In this document: piece by piece, positions 1-9,710 of the stretch
Layout: each line of letters starts with the position of its first letter
Numbering within the stretch: the first letter of the stretch is position 1
Assembly: GCF_002381345.1 (NCBI RefSeq)
Contig: NZ_CP020663.1
Coordinates: forward strand, 124,001-188,000
Reading direction: 5' to 3'
Length of the DNA stretch: 64,000 bases
From: Candidatus Enterovibrio altilux
GTDB lineage: Bacteria > Pseudomonadota > Gammaproteobacteria > Enterobacterales > Vibrionaceae
Notes under the pieces: model-generated
What the model saw: only the letters and a program-made list of their open reading frames with translations
Told to the model about the DNA's origin: nothing
Databases searched by the model: none
Translations under genes and position numbers: made by a program

Positions 1-58
1 GTACTAATAGAAACGATGAGTCTGACGTAAGTTGCATTTAACGGTAGATATAAATACG
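1..58 (+). mobile_element. Fragment of the window's common IS (IS5-type), internal part
   Basis: These bases match, with scattered changes, the mid-transposase stretch found in the other copies (for example 985-1048 and 48061-48122), which encodes the 'KLHLAVD.NTHEI' region of IS5-type transposases. The fragment is cut off by the window edge on the left and stops just before the tRNA on the right. Confidence 0.6.
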
Positions 59-89
59 CCTAACATAAAAACGACTAAATAATTTAACG

Positions 90-166
90 TGGCTACGGGA
101 GCTGGATTTGAACCAATGACCTTCGGGTTATCAGCCCGACGAGCTACCAAACTTCTCCATCCCACG
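90..166 (-). tRNA. Initiator-type tRNA with anticodon GAU (probably a decaying tRNA-fMet copy)
   Basis: The minus strand folds as a 77-nt tRNA that lines up without gaps with bacterial initiator tRNA. It keeps two initiator hallmarks: the unpaired C1 x A72 at the acceptor end, and three G-C pairs (GGG/CCC) at the base of the anticodon stem. CCA is encoded. The anticodon loop reads CTGATAA, giving GAU (bases 130-132) instead of CAU, so C34 has become G. Other damage: an A13 x G22 mismatch in the D stem, A49 x C65 in the T stem, two G-U pairs in the acceptor stem (2-71, 3-70), and G73 instead of A73. Because the body is initiator-like, a normal tRNA-Ile is unlikely. A non-functional relic is most likely; an initiator reading AUU/AUC is the exotic alternative. 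Confidence 0.75.
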
Positions 167-395
167 CTACTATAAAAGTGTATTCTGGAACAGAACTGAA
201 GTACACAAAATTGCAATTAAATGCACAACTACTCTTTAGCAGCTTCCTTTTAACTTTACTTGAAGGAGTATACCTTTCACTATCGTATGAATCAATATTT
301 TATAAATTTACATCATCTAGCCAACACAAATGAGTTAAAAAATTCATTCACTTAAATTCACAGTATAAATAATATAACATAGTATGGTCACAAAA

Positions 396-1549
396 GTGGT
401 ACTAATCTGAGTTATGTGATCCCTTAGGTTCAATGTCCCTACCAGTAGTTTTTTTGACTCTAACCATTGCTGTCTCTGCTAGGGACGTTTATGGTAACCG
501 GTTTTATTTTTTACATAAGGGAACTACATTTTCAATCCACACTCTACACAATTAGGCTAACTTAAATATTCAGGTCTATGAACAATTTTCACTATAAAAC
601 CACTAACTGGAAGCGGTGTAATCAAACTTTAATGAATCGTGGCTCACTAACATTCTAGGTTAATGAAAAAAGTTATTTAGCTATGGAATCAAACTAAGCA
701 GGGTAATCATGGAAAACCTTATATATTTAGCAACTTAACCACTACGACGGCCCTCATGGTTAAATGCGTATTTTCAATGACATTGAGAAGTCTGCAAGCA
801 TGATTAATTCTGTTTGCAAACTGATTCAACTGCCTTTGTCGTGCCTTCACTATTCATACATTAGCAAGTGATCCAAAACGGTTAATGTCACGTTTAAAAC
901 GAAGAATAAAGAGGCATATAGCACTTATCCATTAGTTTTACGGAGCTAAAAGTTTACGATGAAGGAGAATGGAAAGCAAAAAAGTATGGTATTAATGGGA
1001 AATAGTAAGTCTAGCACAAGTTGCAGTTAGCGGTAAATATAAATACGTATGAAATCAGTGTTGCTGAGTTAAGCGCCTCAAATGTGACTGACGATGCAGT
1101 GCTGCCTAGTTTGCTCAAACAGCCCCGCTGAGAAATTAATGCAATATCAACGAATGGTGCTTACGACACCAAACAATGTTACGAACTTGTTCGGATGAAA
1201 TAAGCAGTTCCAATTATACCACCAAAAAAAGGAACAATTTTTTAGGAACGCGGTCATCCGTGTAATTTAGCGGTCAGTTACTAGAAGTTATACGGTTCCA
1301 ATCAATATTGGGAAACGAAGTATGCTTATACTAAACGTTCCCTATCAAAAACGGCAATGTTTCAAATCAAAAAATTACTGGGAGGGATATGGAGCTTAAT
1401 AGCTTATAATGCTCAAATTAGCAAAACTTACACCATGATAAAAGCGTTAAATAAGCTGGCAGAGCTAAGTGCATCTAAAACAAAAGCGATTGTTTAATCT
1501 TTAATCATGTTAAAATTTGTTATTTGAACTAGAATGAGAAAATAAAACC
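396..1549 (+). mobile_element. Degenerate IS5-type element, composite form (inverted 3' arm + full copy)
   Basis: Bases 501-1549 are a near full-length plus-strand copy. Conceptual translation with frame repairs gives an IS5-family DDE transposase: an N-terminal 'QLWNQTK.GNHG' part near 685-715, a central 'KLHLAVD.NTHEI' part, 'ISADGAYDTKQCYE' near 1150-1180, and a C-terminal 'SLSETAMF' and 'MIKALNKL' part near 1340-1460. Stops and frameshifts leave no ORF. Bases 396-500 are the 3' end of a second copy in inverted orientation, joined directly to the 5' end of the first. The same join recurs at five other loci. The right end carries a degraded terminal repeat; the left arm has lost its tip. 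Confidence 0.85.
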
Positions 1550-1842
1550 ACATAGAACGATAATTTAGCTCTCTACTTTAGGAAGCAGGGCCATAATTTA
1601 AAAATCATCTCTTTTTGCATATTGTGGCTGCGCAATATGCATTTTAATGGATAAAGTAAAAGTTCTACCCCGTGATCACATTTTTACTTTGTTAACGGTG
1701 TTATACTAAAAATAGTAAAAGCCTATATCAAATATAAACTAACCCAAGATCACAGTTCTGAGAATGTTACGTCTATGTACCTGTACTCATCGAACGTAGG
1801 TTTACATTTACATTGCTCAAAAAATTCAGGAATGAACACTCA

Positions 1843-2556
1843 ATGATAAATCAGGCCAATGTAGATCCAGTTGAAATGCAAAAATTTAAAAATATAGCTT
1901 CTAGCTGGTGGGATTTAGAGGGAGCATTTAAAGCCTTACATCAAATCAATCCACTTCGTCTGAATTATATCATTGAGCATAGTAACGGGATCTTTGGTAA
2001 AAACATTCTTGATGTGGGTTGCGGTGGTGGCATTCTTACAGAAAGTATGGGGAGAGAATACGCTGATGTTACGGGTCTTGATATGTGTAAAGAGCCTTTA
2101 ATGGTTGCTCGCTTGCATGCCGTAGAAACTAATATACAAGTAAAATACATCCAATCGACAGCAGAAAAACATGCAACATCAAATATTAAACAATATGATA
2201 TCGTTACCTGTATGGAAATGCTTGAACATGTACCTGACCCAGCTTCGGTCATTACCTCTTGTGCTCGCATGGTAAAATCAGGCGGACATGTATTTTTTGC
2301 AACACTAAATCGTAACATTAAGTCTTGGCTTTTCGCCATTGTGGGTGCCGAGAGCATAATGAAAATAGTTCCGAAAGGAACGCATAACTATAATAAATTC
2401 ATTCGTCCTTCCGAATTATTGCGGATGATAGATTCAACCCGACTAAAAGAACGTCATATAACCGGACTGCACTATAACCCGCTCACTGAACGATATTGGT
2501 TGTCTCCAAAAAACGTGGATGTTAACTACATCATACATACTGATCACCCAGCATGA
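1843..2556 (+). CDS. ubiG: UbiG, ubiquinone biosynthesis O-methyltransferase
   Basis: A 237-aa class I SAM methyltransferase that performs both O-methylations of ubiquinone synthesis (2-polyprenyl-6-hydroxyphenol and 3-demethylubiquinol steps). Visible features: the UbiG N-terminal 'SWWDLEG.FK.LH.INPLRL' block (residues 21-40), the SAM-binding 'ILDVGCGGG' (about 55-63), 'TGLDM' after strand 2, and 'EMLEHVPDP' near the middle. Length matches E. coli UbiG (240 aa). The ATG at 1843 was chosen over an upstream TTG (1813) because family similarity starts there and an AGGA lies 11 bases ahead. In many gammaproteobacteria ubiG sits next to gyrA; here about 7 kb of IS wreckage, RNA genes, rplY and gapA intervene. 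It stands alone, bounded by IS copies. Confidence 0.95.
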   Translation: MINQANVDPVEMQKFKNIASSWWDLEGAFKALHQINPLRLNYIIEHSNGIFGKNILDVGCGGGILTESMGREYADVTGLDMCKEPLMVARLHAVETNIQVKYIQSTAEKHATSNIKQYDIVTCMEMLEHVPDPASVITSCARMVKSGGHVFFATLNRNIKSWLFAIVGAESIMKIVPKGTHNYNKFIRPSELLRMIDSTRLKERHITGLHYNPLTERYWLSPKNVDVNYIIHTDHPA

Positions 2557-2728
2557 GTCGAAATTTTTTAAATTGTGTATTCAATAAACTCGACTTAGTG
2601 TAATGTCCCATTTATTGAGAGATGATTATTGTTGCTACCATAATCCAAACATACTGAATAGGTCATACTCAACACTAACGCTACCATTGAAAGCAATGCT
2701 GTCAATCTTTTTCGCTTAAACATACGGA

Positions 2729-3594
2729 TTTGTTTCCTAATTCTAGGTATAGAGCAAATCCAAACATGATTTACTGTTAAACATTGCTTTCAGTTTAGAC
2801 ATACCTCGCTCTGTCAGCTTATTTAATGCTTTTATCACTTCGTCACCTGGTGGGGAATAGTAGTCCCTTAAACTTGTTAATGTTCCTCGCGTAGTTCTGT
2901 TACTAAGGACTTTGCCGTTTGTAATAGGGAACGTTTATAGTAACCATACCTCATTTTTCAATGCCAATTTGAACCGTATAACTTCTGGTAACTGACCGTT
3001 AAATTATGCGAATGACTCCGTTTTTCTAAAGTTGCCCCTTTTCTTAGTGGGATGAATGGAACCTCTTGTTTAATACGAACGGTTTTGTAATGTTTCTAGT
3101 GTAGTAAGTGCTATCGCCTCATACTTCATTGATTCTTAAGCTGGTCTGTTTGAGTAAGTCAGGTAGTGCTCACCGGCAGTCACATTTAATGAACTTAACT
3201 CAGCAACAATGATTTCATGCATATTGATATCTGCCACTCAATGCAGCTTATGCTAACTCCCCCCGTTTCCCGTAAATGCCACGCTTTTTTACTTATCATT
3301 TGTTTTCACCGTAGCCTTTCAGCCCATGGCCTTGGTAGTTGAACGAGTTTAACAAGAGAATTAATGAATTCTTGTAAACCTCTCAATGGCATTGAAAGCA
3401 CTTGTTTAACCATAAAAATCGTCGTAATAGTTAAGTAGCTAAATAAACAAGGGTTTTCACGATTACCCTGCTTAATTTGATTCCATAGCTGAATGAATTT
3501 TTCATCAATCGGCTTTATTTCTTAATTCAAGTTCAGAGAACAAATTTGCACTTGATTCATTATTAGAGAATCGCTTTTGTTTTAGACATACTGA
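2729..3594 (-). mobile_element. Degenerate IS5-type element, minus strand, plus a second 3'-end fragment
   Basis: Bases 2729-3510 are a minus-strand copy starting with the terminal repeat (TTTGTTTCCTAATT) and running to the transposase N-terminal region near 3510, where the 5' end is missing. It is directly followed at 3511 by another terminal repeat (GGCTTTATTTCTTAATT) and about 85 bp of a second 3' end in the same orientation. Many indels; no transposase ORF remains. This looks like one IS inserted into or recombined with another. Confidence 0.75.
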
Positions 3595-4002
3595 GTTTTA
3601 TCAAATTAGCAAAATTTATCCTTATTTGCCAATAAGTTATGTTAATAACTGTAGGGATACTGCCATTAATAAACTGATATAACGTGGGAGCAACATGAAG
3701 TTATTATAGCTCTTACGAATAGTTTCTATACATGTTATAATAGATATATAAAAGCAGCACTATATAGTAAATTGTAGATAGCATGCGTAATCCGAATCAA
3801 AGTCTGTAATTTGACTCCGGGCAATCTAAATCATTAGCAATCGTGGATCTGACTGCCGTAGTGTATTCATAACTGAGATGAAATCATAACATGGCAACCC
3901 TAGTGTAACCTTAGAATTTATAATCTTTTTAATAATATTATTTTTGCAGGTGTCCATACAGGTTGATAAGTAAAAATATAATTGAAGTCTTAAAAACTTT
4001 AT
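3595..4002. other. Intergenic stretch with no recognised gene
   Basis: A+T-rich DNA between IS wreckage and the tRNA-like sequence at 4003. I see no ORF with family similarity, no RNA fold I can name and no clear promoter. Confidence 0.5.
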
Positions 4003-4080
4003 GCGTTTGTTGTTCGCTTAGTTGGGAGAGCCCTCCTCACCAGGAAGAGGATCATTGTTCGAGGTTAGTATTACCCACTA
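4003..4080 (+). pseudogene. Degenerate tRNA (closest by eye to tRNA-Val)
   Basis: The stretch has a tRNA-like D arm (CTTAGTTGGGAGAGC), a T-loop-like TTGTTCGAGG and a 3' end ACCCACTA resembling the ACCCACCA of tRNA-Val. The acceptor stem does not pair, the anticodon stem is irregular and CCA has become CTA. It lies 74 bp before an intact tRNA-Ala, so the two may once have been a tandem tRNA operon. The identity is uncertain; decay is well supported by the broken stems. Confidence 0.4.
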
Positions 4081-4154
4081 TTTAATTTTGAGGTTGCTAC
4101 CATTGATAAACTAAATGTTAAAATGCAGTTTTTACATAAAGAAAAGCTTAATTT

Positions 4155-4230
4155 GGGGCTATAGCTCAGAAGGGAGAGCGCTTGTATGGCATACAAGAGG
4201 TGGATGGTTCGATTCCGTCTAGCTCCACCA
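4155..4230 (+). tRNA. tRNA-Ala (anticodon GGC)
   Basis: A 76-nt tRNA beginning GGGGCTATAGCTCAG and ending CTCCACCA. The anticodon stem CTTGT/ACAAG encloses the loop ATGGCAT, giving anticodon GGC. Acceptor, D and T stems pair well, with one G-U in the T stem, and CCA is encoded. It reads the alanine codons GCC/GCU. A 66-bp IS-end palindrome begins immediately after the CCA. Confidence 0.93.
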
Positions 4231-4297
4231 CTTTCTAATTCGAGTTCAGATAGTGAATCATGTTAAAATTTATTATCTGAACTCGAATTAGGAAACA
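4231..4297. mobile_element. Miniature IS derivative: two inverted IS 3' ends forming an 18-bp hairpin
   Basis: Bases 4235-4252 and 4274-4291 are perfect 18-bp inverted repeats separated by 21 nt. Each arm is the 3' terminal repeat of the window's IS (CTAATTCGAGTTCAGATA), and the spacer is also IS 3'-end sequence. This is what an internal deletion of the composite IS form, which has 3' ends on both sides, would leave. It abuts the 3' end of tRNA-Ala and could act as a hairpin after the tRNA, but it has no T-run. Confidence 0.75.
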
Positions 4298-4426
4298 CAA
4301 CTGAATATTGCATCTATAACACGCGATGAATTAACAATTAATGCATAATGTTTATTTTAAAAGTAAACGTTATTTCAAAGAGGTTACTACATCATTTTTC
4401 ACCGGTAATTTTTTTACAATTTGCAA

Positions 4427-4499
4427 GTTCTTTGACGTCCCGCATAAATGATAAGTTTCTGGTGTTCCAACCTGCATCTGCAAATTAGTTGAATATAAG
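4427..4499 (+). repeat. Dispersed ~70-bp intergenic repeat, copy A
   Basis: The sequence runs from 'TTCTTTGACGTCCC' through 'ATAAATGATAAGTTTC' and 'AACCTGCATCTG' to 'TAGTTGAATATA'. The same order of blocks appears at 51469-51545 (plus) and, reversed, at 8221-8300 and 36547-36615. All are in gaps between genes. It is distinct from the IS family. Confidence 0.6.
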
Positions 4500-4608
4500 C
4501 TGGTTAAAATCCTCCACGTAAACTTCCATAATCTCTTGCATTGGTCGCAAAATTTTTACATAATATATTAAATTTAAAAATTTATTTGATTTAATGTATT
4601 AAATCTAT

Positions 4609-4719
4609 GGAGGCCTCGTTAGTTCTCCCGCAACATTATCTTGTGAAATGGGTCAGATCCGGAAGGAAGCAGCTCGTACTTGTGGTATGTGTGCAGGGAT
4701 GTAGCTGGTGAGGCTTCCA
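4609..4719 (+). ncRNA. ffs: 4.5S RNA (signal recognition particle RNA)
   Basis: The RNA core of the bacterial signal recognition particle, which binds Ffh and targets membrane proteins during translation. The universally conserved apical region is present: 'GGTCAGATCCGGAAGGAAGC' and, on the return strand, 'GCAGGGATGTAGCTGG'. The 5' end GGAGGCCTC pairs with the 3' GAGGCTTCC to close a long hairpin, as in E. coli 4.5S RNA (114 nt); here about 111 nt. 'TTCTCCCGCAAC' near the 5' side also matches. Confidence 0.95.
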
Positions 4720-4811
4720 CTCATGCTGTATTTTACATTTTCAAAAGTATACATTTTTTTAAACTCACGCATAATATAGTGCGACAACTAAAATAAATAG
4801 TATTGGAATAC

Positions 4812-4855
4812 CTGCAACCTATTATTTACGCGGGACGCTAAAGAACCTGTTTTGT
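4812..4855 (-). repeat. Partial copy of the dispersed intergenic repeat
   Basis: Read on the minus strand the segment gives 'GGTTCTTTAGCGTCCCGCG' followed by 'TAAATAATAGGTTGCAGG', matching the first half of the ~70-bp repeat seen at 4427, 8221, 36547 and 51469. The second half is missing. Confidence 0.4.
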
Positions 4856-6038
4856 CCCTAATTCAAGTTCAGATAGCAAATCCCAATACATTTCACTATT
4901 AGACAATCATTTTCGTGTTAAGCATACTTAGTCCTGTCAGCTTATTTAATACTTTTACCATGGTTAGATTTCGCTAATTAAAGTTATGTGATCCTTTAGA
5001 TTCAATGTCTCTCCCAGTAATTTTTAATTAGTATTTTAAATAACTAAGCTCACTTAAATATTCAAGTCTATGAAAAAGTTTCCCTGTATAGCAACTAACT
5101 GTATGCAGTATAATGAAATTTTAATCAATCGTGGCTAACTAACATTCTAGATTGATGAAAAAGCTATTCAGCTATGGAATCAAACTCAGTAGAGTAATCA
5201 TGGAAAACCTAATGTATTTAGCGATTGAGCCATTACGACGGTCCTGATGATTAAATGCGTATTTTCAATGACATTGAGAGGCCTGCAAAAATTCATTCAT
5301 TTTGTTTTTAAATTTATTCAACTGCCATTGTCATAACCTCACTATTCATGCATTAGCAAGCAAGCCAAAATGGTGAATGTCACTGTTCAAGGTTCAAGAC
5401 GAAAAATAAAGGAACCATCCAACACTTAGTCATTGATTTTACGGTGAAGGCTAATAACAAACAAAAAACATGGCACTGATGGGAAACAACGAGTCTAGCG
5501 CAAGTTACACTTAGGTGGTAGCAGATATAAACACGTATGAAATCATTGCTGCTAAGTTAAGTGAATCAAGTGTGGCTGACGGTAAAGTTTTACCTAACTT
5601 ACTCAAGCAAACCCATCGCAGAATCAATGAAATACTGACCGATAGCACTTACGACACCAGACAGTGTTTATGCACCCGATCATATTAAACGAATGGTTCC
5701 ACTCATTCCACTAAAAAAAGAAACCACTTTTAGGGACAGAGGGTATTAGCGTAATTTAGCACTCAGTTACCAGAAGTTATACGGTTCAATTCAGCATTGC
5801 AAACGAGGTATAATTATTATAAACGTTCCCTATCAGAGACAACAATGTTCCGAGTCAACAAATTTTTAGAAAGAACATTGTGCTTAAGAAATCACAATAC
5901 TCCAAGTAGCGAAACTTACGCCATGATAAAAGTGTTAAATACGCTAACAGAGCTATGTATGCCTAAAATAAAAGAGAACGTCTAATCGTGATTCATGTTG
6001 AGATTTGTTATCTTAACTTGAATCAAGAAATAAAGCTG
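4849..6038 (+). mobile_element. Degenerate IS5-type element, composite form with damaged junction
   Basis: Bases 4849-5020 are an inverted 3' arm starting with the terminal repeat. They are followed by a plus-strand copy from about 5035 to the right terminal repeat at about 6038. The 5' tip of the plus copy and the arm's inner part are deleted, so the standard junction is missing here. A C-terminal transposase piece (5797-5985) is still open and reads 'YNYYKRSLSETTMFRV', with 'MIKVLNTLTEL' near its end. The rest is full of frameshifts. Confidence 0.8.
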
Positions 6039-6336
6039 TGTTAATGCAATAATTGGAGAAGTTAAATGATAGCAAATGCTTAAAAAAATAGATAAAAAAC
6101 ATGGGTGGCATATTCATTTGTGCAAATTTTATGCATTAGCGACTGAATTGTATTCTACTAATAAAGATGTAGTTTTTAACAGTTTAATTATAAATATTTT
6201 TAAAGATAAAAAAGATGCGAATTAATGACATGTAACAACTTAAATAGTATTAAAACATATTTAAATTAATCAATGGAGTAAATAATAAGTTTAAAAAACG
6301 TCTACTAGGCACTTTTACTTACAGACAAAAAATCAA
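6039..6336. other. Intergenic stretch, nothing recognised
   Basis: A+T-rich sequence between the IS end and the 3' end of rplY. No ORF with family similarity and no clear terminator for rplY was found. Confidence 0.5.
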
Positions 6337-6615
6337 TTAAATACGGATGAAATCCATATGCATAACTTTTGGCTTAAATGGATGACGTTGTATGTCTTGT
6401 GGTTTCACGTTCACTTCTTGGCCGTCAATTATAAGAGTAATACCTTCGTAAAACTTAGCCTTATCCATTTGGTTGATTATGGTGTTGTGCTGCAAAGAGA
6501 TTGCAATTGGCGCTATTCCGCCACCGTAAATTACAGCGGGCAATTGCTCAGAGTGGCGCAGGCGGCGGCTCGCACCTGTACCATGTTCCGTACGTATTAT
6601 TGCTTCGAATTTCAT
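6337..6615 (-). CDS. rplY: 50S ribosomal protein L25
   Basis: A 92-aa protein of the large ribosomal subunit that binds 5S rRNA. It aligns over its whole length with E. coli L25 (94 aa): 'GTGASRRLRH' near the N-terminus, 'LPAVIYGGG' around residues 25-33, and the C-terminal 'VKPQDIQRHPFKPK...HMDFIRI'. The start ATG at 6615 follows AAGGG at a spacing of about 8. This is the short, single-domain form; no CTC domain is present. It is a single gene with its own upstream region on the minus strand. Confidence 0.95.
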   Translation of the reverse strand: MKFEAIIRTEHGTGASRRLRHSEQLPAVIYGGGIAPIAISLQHNTIINQMDKAKFYEGITLIIDGQEVNVKPQDIQRHPFKPKVMHMDFIRI

Positions 6616-8093
<1,478 letters not shown>

Positions 8094-8220
8094 TTAATAT
8101 AAAACTGCCGCTAAAGAATGAGTAATAAAAGATAATTTATTAATTAATACTGGTCATTGTAAGTGGTTTAATGATTTTAAAAATGATTGCAGGTTACTAC
8201 TGTATTATTGCAAATAAAAT

Positions 8221-8300
8221 CAACCTTAATCAACTCACAGATGCAGGCTTAAACACCTAAAACTTATCATTTATTTGGGGTGTTAAAGAGCCTGCAATTT
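8221..8300 (-). repeat. Dispersed ~70-bp intergenic repeat, copy C
   Basis: On the minus strand the blocks are 'GGCTCTTTAACACC', 'AAATAAATGATAAGTTTTAG', 'AAGCCTGCATCTG' and 'GAGTTGATTAAGG', in the same order as at 4427 and 51469. In this copy the two ends of the unit pair strongly, so the repeat forms the hairpin annotated as the gapA terminator. Confidence 0.6.
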
Positions 8301-8304
8301 TTTA
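8242..8304 (+). terminator. Probable rho-independent terminator after gapA
   Basis: TGCAGGCTTAAACACC (8242-8257) pairs with GGTGTTAAAGAGCCTGCA (8279-8296), with a small internal bulge. A run of T follows (8298-8304). It lies about 150 bp past the gapA stop and is built from a dispersed repeat. Confidence 0.65.
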
Positions 8305-8505
8305 AAAATCATAGTAAAAATAGTTCACAGCTTCTTTAAATCAATTTTCAGCTTCAAAGTAAAAATTATTTCTAAGCTATTCATTCATCGCCTTATATGG
8401 CCGCACTATTAAGTTAAACTTTAGGCTATATAGAAGAAAGAAAGTAGTGAAGTTTAATATTAAGCATAAATGTTGTATTTTTGACGAAATTATTTTTATA
8501 TATCT

Positions 8506-9474
8506 GCTTTGTTTTCTAATTCAAGTTCAGATAGCTAGTTTCAAAAGGACTAACGATTAAATAATTGCTTTTATTTTAGGCATACCTGCCCTGTTAGTTT
8601 CTTTAACGTTTGTACCATGGCGTAAGTTTCGCTAATCTGAACATTATGAGCCCTTAAACTCAATGTCTCTCCCAGTGATTTTTTTACTTGAACCATTGCA
8701 ATTCTTAATAGGGAACGTTTATGGCAACTATACCTCGTTTTTCAATGCTGAGTGGAGCCGCATAGCAATGATTTCATCCGTATTTATATCTACCACTAAA
8801 TATCACTTACGCCAGATTCGTCGTTTTTCATCAATACCATGCTTTTTTACTTTCCATTATTCTTCATCGTGGACTTTGAGTCCCATAGAATTAATAGTCA
8901 AGTGCTGGATGCTTCATTCATTCTTCATCTTGAACGTGACGTTAACCGTTTTGGCTCGCTTACTAATGCATGAATAGTAAGGATATGACAATGGCAGTTG
9001 AGTGAGTTTGAAAACAAATTTAATGAATCCTTTCAGACCTCTCAATAGCATTAAAAATACACTGTTAACCATGCAGACCATCGTGATGGCTAGTCGATAA
9101 ATAAACGAGGTCTTCCATAATTACCCAGTTTAGTTTGATTCCAGTTAGTTGCTTTGTAGCGAACATTATTCATAGACTTGAATATTTAAGTGAGTCTAAC
9201 TGTTTATAGTGTTGATTAAAAATTTAATTTTTTATTTAAAAAAGAAAGCCGATTACCATAAACGTTTCATAGCAGAGACAGCAATGGTGCAAGTCCAAAA
9301 ACTACTCAGCGGACATTGAGTTTAAAAAATTACACAATTCATATTAGTGAAACCAGCACCATGATAAAAGCGTTCAATAAGCTGACCGAGATAAAGATGT
9401 TTAAAATGGAAGCGATTATCTAATAATAAACCATGTTGAGATTTGTTATCTGAGCTCGAATTAGGAAACAAAGC
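8506..9474 (-). mobile_element. Degenerate IS5-type element, composite form, minus strand
   Basis: Both ends carry the terminal repeat (GCTTTGTTTTCTAAT at 8506; AATTAGGAAACAAAGC ending at 9474), so the ends are intact. Bases 8506-9250 are a minus-strand copy with an internal deletion near 8755. Bases 9251-9474 are an inverted 3' arm. The join near 9251 (GAAAGCCGATTACCATAAAC) is the reverse complement of the joins near 500, 18537 and 47589. No ORF for the transposase survives. Confidence 0.85.
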
Positions 9475-9641
9475 TATTTTAAATAGGTTATGAAACAATT
9501 TTTTACTGTGGCTCTTCCTGCCATTGTAGACTACAAAATACCCATAATATATAATAGGTTTAAGATGATTACGTTTGTACCTTTAAGTTAATTGAGTATA
9601 CGAATTTTATTTGTGTAAAATTTTTGATGAAAATATGAACA

Positions 9642-9671
9642 AAAAACACTTACTTAAAAGTAAGTGTTTTT
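9642..9671 (-). terminator. Rho-independent terminator of gyrA
   Basis: AAAAACACTTACT and AGTAAGTGTTTTT form a near-perfect hairpin with a 4-nt loop and flanking A/T runs. It lies 40 bp beyond the gyrA stop codon. The A-run on one side and T-run on the other would let it work in both directions. Confidence 0.8.
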
Positions 9672-9710
9672 AAGTAAATGCTGCGTATGCATTGATGACA
9701 CTAAATAAAA

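Noticed and set aside
90-166. Ordinary tRNA-Ile(GAU)
   Set aside because: The body matches initiator tRNA along all 77 nt, including C1 x A72 and the GGG/CCC anticodon stem; elongator tRNA-Ile does not have these.
5797-5985. Small gene of 62 codons
   Set aside because: Its sequence is the C-terminal end of the common IS transposase; the same is true of the open pieces at 21946-22128, 22130-22333, 30888-31094, 36770-36952 and 37081-37296.
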